Source: an uncultured cyanobacterium
GTDB taxonomy: Bacteria > Cyanobacteriota > Vampirovibrionia > Vampirovibrionales > JAGQHJ01
Direction of reading: 5' to 3'
Assembly: GCA_937922745.1 (NCBI GenBank)
Contig: CALAJO010000025.1
Location: 1 to 64,000 of the forward strand
DNA: 64,000 nucleotides
Part shown: positions 42,021 to 49,548 of the stretch, piece by piece
Layout: every line of letters starts with the position of its first letter
Numbering within the stretch: position 1 is the first letter of the stretch
Translations under genes and position numbers: made by a program
The notes under the pieces: model-generated
Seen by the model: the letters and a program-made list of their open reading frames with translations, nothing else
Told to the model about the DNA's origin: nothing
The model's database searches: none

Positions 42021-42442
42021 CCAGAGCCGACTTTTACCAGTTTACGAAGATTGGCCGTTACATATCTTAAGTAACTGTCATCCGCATGGGTTGAGGGGGC
42101 TTTATATGGGTACAAGAGACAACGCAGCCCACACGAGGAGCCCTCACTTGACGCCAATTAACACCTTGTACCAGTTTGTTTTCAAGTCCCTTCTTATCCG
42201 GGCAGGCCTTCCTGCGATAAATCGCACGCCGAATAAGCCGCTTTAAACACCCTAAAAATATTTCACACAGAAGACCCAGGTCATTGTGCAAGGCAAACAA
42301 CCGCTGCACAAACCGCCGACACGGGGAAAAATAACTAACTTTCAAAAACAGGTTTTCTTTCTCCTCCTATAACGAATGACGCAGGGCGCTCCATTTTCTT
42401 CCCCCCTAAACCGATGGAGCGCCTTTTCTTTTTTTAAGGAGA
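42021..42442 (+). ncRNA. Candidate structured non-coding RNA ending at an intrinsic terminator
   Basis: The 420-base gap before kdsC has no convincing gene but many local pairings. Two interleaved helices form a possible pseudoknot: TGAGGGGGCT (42092-42101) with AGCCCTCA (42139-42146), and GGTACAAG (42109-42116) with CTTGTACC (42165-42172). Further hairpins are GCAGG/CCTGC, GCGAT/ATCGC and TTGTGCA/TGCACAA. A strong terminator closes it at 42385-42435. Checks by eye for RNase P RNA, tmRNA, SRP RNA and common riboswitch motifs were negative. The RNA nature is inference. Confidence 0.35.
42385..42435 (+). terminator. Strong intrinsic terminator
   Basis: A perfect 10-bp stem GGCGCTCCAT/ATGGAGCGCC (42385-42394 with 42414-42423) is followed by TTTTCTTTTTTT. 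Orientation is plus, facing away from kdsC, so it ends a plus-strand transcript that crosses the preceding gap. Confidence 0.8.
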
Positions 42443-43003
42443 TTAAACGATATCTTTCACAACCGTATCATCCGCTTGAAGTGACGTTTTTGCCTTCATC
42501 AACAGGTCGGTCACTTCGCGCACTGCCCCCCGTCCACCAGGGTTTTCCGTAATTAAATGGACGACTTCCTTGACTTCGTCCACGGCATCCGCCGGACAAA
42601 TGGCCAGGCCGGCCCGCTCCAGGACGGGAATATCCGGCGTATCGTCTCCAATGTAGGCAATCTCGTTGAAATATAGGCCCAGCTCGGTCATCAGGGAGTC
42701 CAGGACAGGCAATTTTTTCTTGATGCCTTGGAAGACGTACCGAATCCCTAACTCATCCGCGCGACGCTGGGTGATGGGAGAATTCCGGCCGGTAATCAGC
42801 GCAATCTGCATCCCGGAATGGGCGAGCATCGCGATGCCATGGCCGTCTTTGACGTTAAAAATTTTCAATTCCCGCCCGTCCTCGGTATAAATGATTTCGC
42901 CGTTGGTCAACACCCCGTCCACATCCATCACCAGCAGGCGGATCTCACGCGCTTTTTCCTGTATGCGATCCGGACTCTTGAGAAAGTGCATGTGGGCCTT
43001 CAT
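42443..43003 (-). CDS. kdsC: 3-deoxy-D-manno-octulosonate 8-phosphate phosphatase
   Basis: The 186-residue HAD phosphatase makes Kdo from Kdo-8-phosphate for lipopolysaccharide. It shows the nucleophile motif LLVMDVDGVLTNGEI (DxDG), VKDGHGIAMLAHSGMQIALITGRNS, LGIRYVFQGIKKKL and the acidic site IAYIGDDTPDIPVLERAG, all KdsC signatures. The catalytic pairs are intact. A second ATG at 42991 has an AAGG site five bases upstream and is an equally good start. It fits with waaA at 47015 and the lpt genes. Confidence 0.93.
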   Translation of the reverse strand: MKAHMHFLKSPDRIQEKAREIRLLVMDVDGVLTNGEIIYTEDGRELKIFNVKDGHGIAMLAHSGMQIALITGRNSPITQRRADELGIRYVFQGIKKKLPVLDSLMTELGLYFNEIAYIGDDTPDIPVLERAGLAICPADAVDEVKEVVHLITENPGGRGAVREVTDLLMKAKTSLQADDTVVKDIV

Positions 43004-43063
43004 CCTGTCTCTTGGAGCAATGACCCTATTTTATCCCAAATGCCGATCGCGTCCAGATAACAA

Positions 43064-43777
43064 TTAATCATTCTTTCCAGAGCTGAACGGGCTGAAGTCC
43101 TGCATCATCTGGTTCATCATCATGGTGCTTAAAACCTGCGGCGAAATGCCGGGACGTTGTTCACCCGGCTTTCCGGCTCCCATCTGTCCTTGCAGCAGCG
43201 ACATCATCATGGGGTTAAAGCCCCCTCCGCCACCGCCTCCCCCGCCCATGGAGCCAAGAAGCATCATCGCCTGGAGCATCTGCGGATCCATTGTGCCAAA
43301 CGGGGTTTGCTGCGGTTGGGCATTCTGTTGCGGTTGTACGCCTGGAAAAACGTTTGATTGGACATAATTGGAAGGATCGGGTTGGGCCGCGGGCTTTTGG
43401 GCAGCCGCCTGCGGCGCCTGGAACTGGGGTGGGGAATCCAGCTTATCCAGCGGCGGCAAATATTCAATGCCTTTACCGGCCAGCTTTGCGGCTTCCGAAG
43501 CCGGGTTAACCCGGATAACGGTTTGATAGGTCTCCCGCGCCTCTTTAAACTTCCCCATCTGCGCCAGGCTAATGGCGTAATAATAGAGAATCTCCTGGTT
43601 GTCCGGCGCTGATTTGGCAAGATCCTTGAATAGCTTGGTGGATTTATCGTACTGCCCGTTACGGTAATAGGACACGCCGGTTTCATAGTCCCCTTGCAAA
43701 GCCTGTGGAATATCGGCTAGTGCTGCGGTCGACAGCAGGTTCAAGGTCATTAGGATGGGTAGCGCTTTCTTCATCAT
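43064..43777 (-). CDS. Exported TPR protein with Gly/Met-rich tail
   Basis: The 237-residue protein has a signal peptide (ALPILMTLNLLSTAALA), then three TPR-like repeats (residues 25-105: GVSYYRNGQYDKSTKLFKDLAK, YYYAISLAQMGKFKEARETY). A Pro/Gln-rich linker follows, then a tail with a run of nine glycines, then FNPMMMSLLQGQMGAG. The Gly/Met-rich tail looks disordered and resembles the protein at 40485-40925. GAGGA precedes the tandem ATGs. It is likely periplasmic; the partner is unknown. Confidence 0.8.
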   Translation of the reverse strand: MMKKALPILMTLNLLSTAALADIPQALQGDYETGVSYYRNGQYDKSTKLFKDLAKSAPDNQEILYYYAISLAQMGKFKEARETYQTVIRVNPASEAAKLAGKGIEYLPPLDKLDSPPQFQAPQAAAQKPAAQPDPSNYVQSNVFPGVQPQQNAQPQQTPFGTMDPQMLQAMMLLGSMGGGGGGGGGFNPMMMSLLQGQMGAGKPGEQRPGISPQVLSTMMMNQMMQDFSPFSSGKND

Positions 43778-44142
43778 CGGATGGATTCCTCTTAAGGCTG
43801 GTGTTTCCTGATCTCAGTATGCTGTGTTTTTGCCAAAATGCAGCCTGTATTTGGAGGAATTAACAGCAGTAAGCCGGGCGACACATTCCCATGATTTTAT
43901 TAAGGTTGACGATAACATATCACAACGGATTTATTTACTGTTTTTATAATTATAGAATTGATGAGTTCTCTCTTATTGGTTAGGATCTTGAGGATAGGAG
44001 TCTCGCCAAAAGTTTTACAATCCGCTTTTCCAGCCTTGCTGAATTGATTTTGCTGATAGCGTCAGCTTTTCGGTTTGGGCCTGGATTGGCGCAGCCTCAT
44101 CAAAATTTTACGCCTAAGCACAAAACACCAGGAGGATTGGAT
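43778..44142 (+). other. Intergenic region between TPR gene and Cys-repeat protein gene
   Basis: No gene was recognised over 365 bases. The middle (about 43890-43960) is AT-rich and includes TTGACG and TATAAT-like sequences suited to promoters, but spacing is not good enough for a firm call. AGGAGG lies just upstream of the start at 44143. Confidence 0.4.
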
Positions 44143-44631
44143 ATGAATATTCCTGTTCTTTGTAATACGCCTGCGTGCAATACCCCTTCTGCCGCAGGGA
44201 ATGCATGTGCCCCAACGTATAAGCCGGAACCACCCAAATTGGCGCCAGGCTATTGCAATACTTCGGATTGTGTCGATATCGGGTTGCCGACCAAGAATAA
44301 CCTGGAATCCATCGTCAGTGCGGCGCTCAATTCCGTCAGGATGGAGACTGCGGCGTTTACTCCTGTGCAGCCAGCCCGGGTGAAGAAGGCCAATCCCATT
44401 AATCTTTCTCGTTTTGTACCAATGCAAGTAAAGGATGCTGCCAATGGAATTAAGGAAGCTGCAAAAGGTGTTGCGCAATACGTTGCGGAGAATCCTGGAA
44501 AATCTGCGGCCGCGGCGGCAGGGATTGGCGTTACAACAGCAATATGCCCCCATATGGGTGCATTGACGGCTGCTTCCCTGGCCATGTCGCTTATCGACAA
44601 ACTGAGCCAAGGGAAACCCATGGCTGCGTAG
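44143..44631 (+). CDS. Hypothetical protein with Cys repeats and glycine-zipper-like C-terminus
   Basis: The 162-residue protein starts at an ATG with AGGAGG seven bases upstream. The first 50 residues are Pro/Cys-rich: VLCNTPACNTPSAAG, then GYCNTSDCVD, giving paired cysteines in NTPAC-type repeats. The C-terminal third contains AANGIKEAAKGVAQYVAENPGKSAAAAAGIG, which resembles ElaB/DUF883-type tails that reach the membrane (VAENP...AAGIG). The middle is basic. No known family is certain. It ends just before a bidirectional terminator. Confidence 0.55.
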   Translation: MNIPVLCNTPACNTPSAAGNACAPTYKPEPPKLAPGYCNTSDCVDIGLPTKNNLESIVSAALNSVRMETAAFTPVQPARVKKANPINLSRFVPMQVKDAANGIKEAAKGVAQYVAENPGKSAAAAAGIGVTTAICPHMGALTAASLAMSLIDKLSQGKPMAA

Positions 44632-44646
44632 GTCTAAAAAGCAAGC

Positions 44647-44679
44647 AAAAAGCCCTTCTAAACAGAAGGGCTTTTTTTA
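44647..44679. terminator. Bidirectional intrinsic terminator
   Basis: AGCCCTTCT (44651-44659) pairs with AGAAGGGCT (44664-44672) around a four-base loop; A-run on the left and T-run on the right let it work for both flanking convergent genes. Confidence 0.85.
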
Positions 44680-44689
44680 TGGATGTTCT

Positions 44690-45178
44690 TTATCTTCGGC
44701 CTTTAAAGAGCCAACCGAATAACTGGTTGGAAAGGCAGTATTGCTGCATTAACTCGCTTAATTCCTGAATGATTGCCCTAAGTTCCTCATCGTTGTTGAG
44801 TTTTTGTAGTTCGGCTTCGAAGTACATAATCAGCACGGCCCGGTGCAGTTGAATATCTTTGTACGGAAAGCGTGCCTTGCGTAGAGATTTAAGAACAATA
44901 GCCAGTTCCTTTTCTTTCTCTTCCCATTTACCCGCCTGTGCCGCCATAGCCAAATGATGCATGTACATCGGCTTGCCAGATCGGTTCTGGGTTAACCAGG
45001 GCTGGAGTTTTTCAACAATTACATCCTCAGCCTTGCGTAATGCTCTAAAAGGCAGTTTCTTGGCCACTTTTTCAGGAGGTGCCTTACACTCACTCGCAGC
45101 AAAAGCAACCGTTTCAGAAGGCGGTCGATATTCAGAAATTACCTGGGAATGAATAGGACGGTACCCTGTAAGACGCAT
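44690..45178 (-). CDS. Hypothetical helical protein
   Basis: The 162-residue protein has no recognised family. N-terminal PSETVAFAASECK, then basic helices (PFRALRKAEDVIVEKLQPWLTQ), HHLAMAAQAGKWEEKEKELAIVLKSLRK, and a C-terminal Leu/Glu-rich helix LNNDEELRAIIQELSEL followed by QLFGWLFKGRR. It is soluble and all-helical; the alternating helices resemble a TPR-like array but no repeat consensus is kept. The bidirectional terminator is shared with the gene opposite. Confidence 0.55.
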   Translation of the reverse strand: MRLTGYRPIHSQVISEYRPPSETVAFAASECKAPPEKVAKKLPFRALRKAEDVIVEKLQPWLTQNRSGKPMYMHHLAMAAQAGKWEEKEKELAIVLKSLRKARFPYKDIQLHRAVLIMYFEAELQKLNNDEELRAIIQELSELMQQYCLSNQLFGWLFKGRR

Positions 45179-45343
45179 AATAACCCATCCAATAAAACAT
45201 GCTGATTTGCTGATGAACTAAAACAAAGGGCTTTCAAGAATTGACTAATGTAACAAAGTCTTAAGAATATCTTAGGGATAGCGCAATTATATCCTTTAGA
45301 TTGTTTTTATTAATACATAGATGTGAACGGAGTGTGTCAGCAG

Positions 45344-46864
45344 ATGGGACTGTCTTTCAATCCAACCATTAATACACGCAACCCCGGTCTTGCCTTTCAG
45401 GATGGCGACGACTTCCTGGGTTCGATGGATATTAACAGCACCAGCACAAGATTCGTTCGCTCTGTAAACCCCATTGACAGCACCAGGAAATTTATTACCA
45501 ATATTCGGGAGCCTTATTCCCACAACGCATCCGCCGACGAAATCCTGATTAAGACATCCAACTTTACCGCGCAGGTCGATCCGTTGAGCTCTCCCAGAAC
45601 CAGTGGGTTATTCCGCTTACCGACTTTGCCCTTCCCTTATTTTCAGCCGGTTCCCAACCTGGGCCTTAACCCAACGGCAGCAGAAGTGATGTCGGCAACC
45701 ACGCAGTTTCAGGCCGATTTAAGAACTGTTGGCCCAGGCGCCATTCCCGGTTTCCCGGTCGTCAATATGGGCACCCATTCCGGGGCCATGGGCTTTATGG
45801 GCCAAACCGACGCCTTTATCAATGCGATGATTCCCTACCAGCCCGGCGCAACGCCTCAAGGGGCATTTTATCCGGCAGCCAACGGCGGCGGCACCTTCTT
45901 CCCCGCTCCCCCGATTCAAGCGCCGTTTCCGGGCGCAACGCCGTCTTACTATCCTATGTTTGCGCCGTTCTCCGGTATTGGGGTTACGCCATCCCAAATC
46001 CCGTATCCACCCAGCGCAGGCATTGTTACCGCGCCCAACGGCCCCATCAGCTATCCGGCTTACCCCTGGTTACAATACGCTTCCCAGCAGCCCAACCAGA
46101 ACCAGATGACGACCCAGGGCCTGGCGCAACTGTTCCGCAGCAACACGGCCGTATTACCTAATTATTTCCCGGCCACCAGCTACCAGCAGATCCACGCTTT
46201 CCTAAGCGAATACAACAACCTGCCGGAATACGCAAAGGTTCAGGTGCGCCAGCAGTTGGCCAACCCAACCCAGGTTAACGCCAGCATTTTAAACCGGGCC
46301 GGCATCACCGGCACGGGCGGCCAATACGACAAAGGCGTCGTGACCAATCCCTTCCGCTCATCCAACTTCCTTACGGATACCAATCCGTTTGCCGACTTCA
46401 ACACCGGCATCGTTGTAACCGACGGCAACAGCAACGGTAAGGTGAAAGGTACCCCCACGCGGGATATCCTGTTTGGAACCCATAACCGCAACAATATCAT
46501 CGATGGCCGCGGTGGCGAGGATGACATCATCGGCAGCGTCCAGCGGGATATGGTCAACGTGTCCCACGGTGACCGGGTTTTCACCGATGGCGGGGACGAT
46601 CTGATGTTCTACGGGTTTAACACCAGTATCGGCAGAACAACCCGCTCTACCGTTGTGGATGGTGGTGCCGGGAACGATATCCTGGTGCTGACCGTAAACG
46701 GCAATCCCCAAGCAGGGCTTAACCAACCCACCTTCACCAGGTTAAGTGACGGTTCCATCCGTATTACCCACAACAACCTGCAATTACTCACCCGCAACAT
46801 CGAAAAATTCTATGTCGCCGACAGCCGCGGCAACATTGGACAGACTTACGCCGTAAAAGCGTAA
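45344..46864 (+). CDS. Pro-rich protein with RTX-like C-terminal repeats
   Basis: About 506 residues. It begins MGLSFNPTINTRNPGLAFQDGDD, then a long Pro/Ala/Tyr-rich middle (residues about 90-330) without domains, and then a C-terminal region with RTX-like nonapeptides: TRDILFGTHNRNNIIDGRGGEDDIIGS, DGGDDLMFYGF, DGGAGNDILVL. Such repeats bind calcium and usually mark proteins secreted by type I systems; none is encoded here. The FNPT opening resembles FNPV at the start of two other proteins in the window. A GTG at 45323 is a longer start. Confidence 0.65.
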   Translation: MGLSFNPTINTRNPGLAFQDGDDFLGSMDINSTSTRFVRSVNPIDSTRKFITNIREPYSHNASADEILIKTSNFTAQVDPLSSPRTSGLFRLPTLPFPYFQPVPNLGLNPTAAEVMSATTQFQADLRTVGPGAIPGFPVVNMGTHSGAMGFMGQTDAFINAMIPYQPGATPQGAFYPAANGGGTFFPAPPIQAPFPGATPSYYPMFAPFSGIGVTPSQIPYPPSAGIVTAPNGPISYPAYPWLQYASQQPNQNQMTTQGLAQLFRSNTAVLPNYFPATSYQQIHAFLSEYNNLPEYAKVQVRQQLANPTQVNASILNRAGITGTGGQYDKGVVTNPFRSSNFLTDTNPFADFNTGIVVTDGNSNGKVKGTPTRDILFGTHNRNNIIDGRGGEDDIIGSVQRDMVNVSHGDRVFTDGGDDLMFYGFNTSIGRTTRSTVVDGGAGNDILVLTVNGNPQAGLNQPTFTRLSDGSIRITHNNLQLLTRNIEKFYVADSRGNIGQTYAVKA

Positions 46865-46971
46865 ACAGGTTAAGGAGAGAGGACAGTAAGAGAGACCAGA
46901 GATAGGGCAAAGTGTCAGTCTTGCTAAGGCACACTTTGACAGGACTCTTTTAGGAGAGAGAGAGAAGAAGC

Positions 46972-47001
46972 AGCAGACAGGTTACTGTCTGCTTTATTTT
47001 T
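46972..47001 (+). terminator. Intrinsic terminator after RTX-like gene
   Basis: AGCAGACAG and CTGTCTGCT form a 9-bp stem with a four-base GTTA loop, followed by TTATTTTT. It closes the RTX-like transcript before the convergent waaA gene. Confidence 0.85.
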
Positions 47002-47014
47002 GGAAGGCTCCAGC

Positions 47015-48319
47015 CTAAGTGCCTGGGTTGCCAACGGCCTGATGGATATGCTCAATCCATCGTCCGGTCACACCGCGGTTTCTTGCCATTAACACCTGGC
47101 CGCATTCCACCATCTGCTCATACAGCGCCGGATCTTTCAGGAGCCGGATCATCCATTTGGTGGCTTCTTCCGCAGTTTGGGCCTGGTATCCCGCATTGGC
47201 TTCCGTCACTTGTTGGGAAATGGCCTTAAAGTTATCCATATAAGGGCCAAACACAACAGGGATCCTGGCATTGATGGGTTCCAGAGGATTATGCCCCCCC
47301 CAGGGGATAAAACTCCCTCCGATGCAAGCCACTGCACCGATCTGAAAAACCGCGTTCAGCTCGCCTACCGTGTCCAGTAAAATCAACGTATGATCCGCTC
47401 TGGCAGGGCTTTCTAAGGATAATTGGCTTCGTTTGGCAAAAACGATATTTCGGCTTCGTAACAGGTCGCTCACCGCTTCCGCCCGCTCCGGATGCCGTGG
47501 GGCCAAAACCGCCTTGATGCGCGGAATTGTCTGCTGAAGCTGGGTCAGCATCTCCAGGCAAATTTCCTCCTCGCCCTTGTGAGTGCTGGCAAATACCACA
47601 ATCGGGGCGTCCTTCTCAAACCCAAACAGTTGTTGAAGCTGCTGCGCCTGGGTTTCGTCCTGTAGCGCCGGCATGTCGAACTTGATATTGCCCCCCATCA
47701 GCACCTTTTCCAAAGGCGCCCCCAGTTCCCGAATCCGCCGGACATCCCGCTCGGACTGCATCAACATGAGATGATAGTTGGAGAACACCCAGCCAAAGAA
47801 GTCCTTGAAGTAGACATAAAACTTGAACGAGCGCTGGGAAAGCCGCCCATTCACCATCATCACCGGAATTTGGCTTCGTTTGGCAAAATAGAGCAGGTTC
47901 GGCCAGATTTCGGTTTCCATAATCACAATCAAATCCGGCCGAATCAGCTTCAGGGCCTTTGGAACGATCATGAACAAGTCAAACGGAAAGTACAGAATCG
48001 GCAAGTCCGGATAGCTGTTTCGCGCCACCTGGTTGCCTGTGGCCGTTGTCGTTGAAAGCACCAGCGCATAACCTTCTTGCCGCAGTTGATTAATCAGCGG
48101 TTTCGCTGCGTTAAACTCCCCCACGGAAACCGCATGCAACCAGATGCGCTTGCTGGCGGGTTGAGACTGGAGCTTTGCTTTCAAGTCTTCTGGATAAAAG
48201 CCCAGCTTCTCCCAAAATCCTGCGCGCATTTTGGGAACAGTTGCCAGCCATGTCAACCATAGCGGGCTGAATAGAGCCAAGGTAATAAAGAGAAGGGCGT
48301 TATAAAGCAGAATGGGCAT
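47015..48319 (-). CDS. waaA: 3-deoxy-D-manno-octulosonic acid transferase
   Basis: The 434-residue GT-B glycosyltransferase attaches Kdo to lipid A. It shows an N-terminal membrane anchor (LLYNALLFITLALFSPLWL), LHAVSVGEFNAAKPL with the catalytic Glu of KdtA, LYFPFD, METEIWPNLLYFAK, NGRLSQRSFKFY, and the CMP-Kdo-binding C-terminal domain (STHKGEEEICLEML, LAPRHPERA, GGSFIPWGGHNPLEP, RIPVVFGPYMDNF). It confirms a Kdo-containing lipopolysaccharide. Gene length and order are ordinary. Confidence 0.97.
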   Translation of the reverse strand: MPILLYNALLFITLALFSPLWLTWLATVPKMRAGFWEKLGFYPEDLKAKLQSQPASKRIWLHAVSVGEFNAAKPLINQLRQEGYALVLSTTTATGNQVARNSYPDLPILYFPFDLFMIVPKALKLIRPDLIVIMETEIWPNLLYFAKRSQIPVMMVNGRLSQRSFKFYVYFKDFFGWVFSNYHLMLMQSERDVRRIRELGAPLEKVLMGGNIKFDMPALQDETQAQQLQQLFGFEKDAPIVVFASTHKGEEEICLEMLTQLQQTIPRIKAVLAPRHPERAEAVSDLLRSRNIVFAKRSQLSLESPARADHTLILLDTVGELNAVFQIGAVACIGGSFIPWGGHNPLEPINARIPVVFGPYMDNFKAISQQVTEANAGYQAQTAEEATKWMIRLLKDPALYEQMVECGQVLMARNRGVTGRWIEHIHQAVGNPGT

Positions 48320-48352
48320 CTCAATTCATTCGCCCAGCCATTTCTTCCGGGT

Positions 48353-48856
48353 TTACCGGTAGTTGGTAAACTGGAGTGGCGCACCCCAAGCGTCGGCCTG
48401 TTGACGGAGCATCCCGATGACTTCTTGCAGGACGTCCTTGTCTTTACCCACCACACGCACTTGATCGCCCTGGATGCTGGGTTGCACCTTCAGCTTGGCA
48501 TCTTTAATGGTGCTAACGATCTTCTTGGCCAGATCCTTGTCTATACCGCGCTTGAGCTTAACGCGTTGCCGCACGTTCCCGCCCAGGGCATGCTCCACGC
48601 TTTGAGGGTCAAGAATACGAATGTTCAGGCCCCGCTTGGTCATTTTCGTTTCCAGAATGTCCAGGATATTTCTCAGGCGGGTTTCGTCGGTTGTGGTCAA
48701 TACCAGCTCGGCGGCATTGTTTTCAATGTCAATTTCGCTGTTGGAGTCTTTTAAGTCAAAGCGCGTGGTAATTTCCCGCTTAACCTGGTCAACCGCATTC
48801 ACCAGTTCCTGGGTGTCAAAGTCTGAAACAACATCAAAACTACACTCTTTTGACAT
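48353..48856 (-). CDS. yajQ: YajQ family nucleotide-binding protein
   Basis: The 167-residue protein carries the UPF0234 hallmarks: SFDVVSDFDTQELVNAVDQVKREI, TRFDLKDSNSEID, LETKMTKRGLNIRILDPQ, VKLKRGIDKDLAKKIVSTIKDAKLKVQPSIQGDQVRV and MLRQQADAWGAPLQF. YajQ-family proteins bind nucleotides, c-di-GMP in some species. The start at 48856 has AGGAG ten bases upstream. A longer in-frame extension to 49012 lies over the next gene's start and is not coding-like. Confidence 0.95.
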   Translation of the reverse strand: MSKECSFDVVSDFDTQELVNAVDQVKREITTRFDLKDSNSEIDIENNAAELVLTTTDETRLRNILDILETKMTKRGLNIRILDPQSVEHALGGNVRQRVKLKRGIDKDLAKKIVSTIKDAKLKVQPSIQGDQVRVVGKDKDVLQEVIGMLRQQADAWGAPLQFTNYR

Positions 48857-48943
48857 AGGGTGGAATCTCCTCGTGATTTTTTGTTGTCTTTTTTCTACCA
48901 TATCCATGCGACAGACCCAAGACGCTGATGAAAGTGTTAACCC

Positions 48944-49165
48944 ATGGAATATGCTATCCAGCTGCTCGTTACCCTGCTGTTGTTTCTTTATGCAGGTTAT
49001 TGGGTCGATCAAAAATATCGTACTGCTCCGTGGGGCACCTTGGGCGGCCTGCTAGTAGGTATGTTGCTGGGACTGGGTATGATGTATAAAAAAAGCGCCT
49101 ACGCGATGGAAGCCCGTAAAAAGCGGAAACAGGATCCGCAATCCCAAAAGGATGAAGAAAAGTGA
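48944..49165 (+). CDS. atpZ: AtpZ/ATPase_gene1-like small membrane protein
   Basis: The 73-residue protein has two membrane helices (QLLVTLLLFLYAGYWVD; WGTLGGLLVGMLLGLGMMY) and a charged Lys/Glu tail. This two-helix, short layout with GYWVDQKY matches the AtpZ family that accompanies F-type ATPase genes. It overlaps the next gene by four bases (GTGA) and starts the operon. A role in Mg2+/ATPase assembly is established for related proteins but unproven here. Confidence 0.75.
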   Translation: MEYAIQLLVTLLLFLYAGYWVDQKYRTAPWGTLGGLLVGMLLGLGMMYKKSAYAMEARKKRKQDPQSQKDEEK

Positions 49166-49548
49166 ACTTTTATTTCACCAAGCGAATTTTCCAGTTTTCA
49201 AAACTGAAAAACCGGCTTTATGTCGGAATGCTGATTCTTAATCTCTGGCTGGGAAGCCTGATTGCAATCAAATGGCCGGAATATCTGGAGCCCTATCTGT
49301 GGGGAGCGCTTTTAAGTTATGGCTACATCTTCAGCCTTGCACGGATGATCGAGCTTCCGAAAAGCAAGCTTGCCATCGCGCTTTCAGTAATTAGAATGGT
49401 GAGTGTGAGTTTTCTCATCGTCTTTGCAGGTGAATTTAAGCTATTAGATACATGCGTTGTTTTTTGCGGATTTTTAAGTTACAAAATAGTCTTGTTCGTG
49501 GAAGTCATTCGGCAAAACATAGGAATTACGTTTAAAAGTGGCAAGTGA
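49162..49548 (+). CDS. atpI: AtpI-like ATP synthase assembly membrane protein
   Basis: The 128-residue protein has four membrane helices (LYVGMLILNLWLGSLIAI, LWGALLSYGYIFSLARM, LAIALSVIRMVSVSFLIVF, LLDTCVVFCGFLSYKIVLF), a GTG start that overlaps atpZ, and lies immediately upstream of atpB, the normal position of atpI. It probably assists assembly of the c-ring. Sequence identity to canonical AtpI is limited, so the name rests mainly on topology and position. Confidence 0.7.
   Translation: MNFYFTKRIFQFSKLKNRLYVGMLILNLWLGSLIAIKWPEYLEPYLWGALLSYGYIFSLARMIELPKSKLAIALSVIRMVSVSFLIVFAGEFKLLDTCVVFCGFLSYKIVLFVEVIRQNIGITFKSGK

Noticed and set aside
41932..42246. Plus-strand frame overlapping the zinc-ribbon-like gene and the gap
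   Set aside because: No ribosome-binding site, overlaps a better-supported gene in another frame and lies over predicted hairpins.
42067..42345. Minus-strand reading frame of 92 codons in the gap before kdsC
   Set aside because: It starts at a TTG, its ribosome-binding site is too far away, and its composition (many Arg, Cys, Pro) is typical of non-coding frames; the region is better explained as structured RNA.
42085..42435. RNase P RNA or tmRNA as identity of the structured gap
   Set aside because: The conserved GGAAAGUCC core of RNase P RNA and the tRNA-like ends of tmRNA are absent; only a short AAACCGCCGA match to RNase P RNA was seen.
45344..46864. RTX-like protein as the TpsA partner of the transporter at 27736
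   Set aside because: It has no signal peptide, no TPS domain and no filamentous haemagglutinin-type repeats; RTX repeats point to type I secretion.
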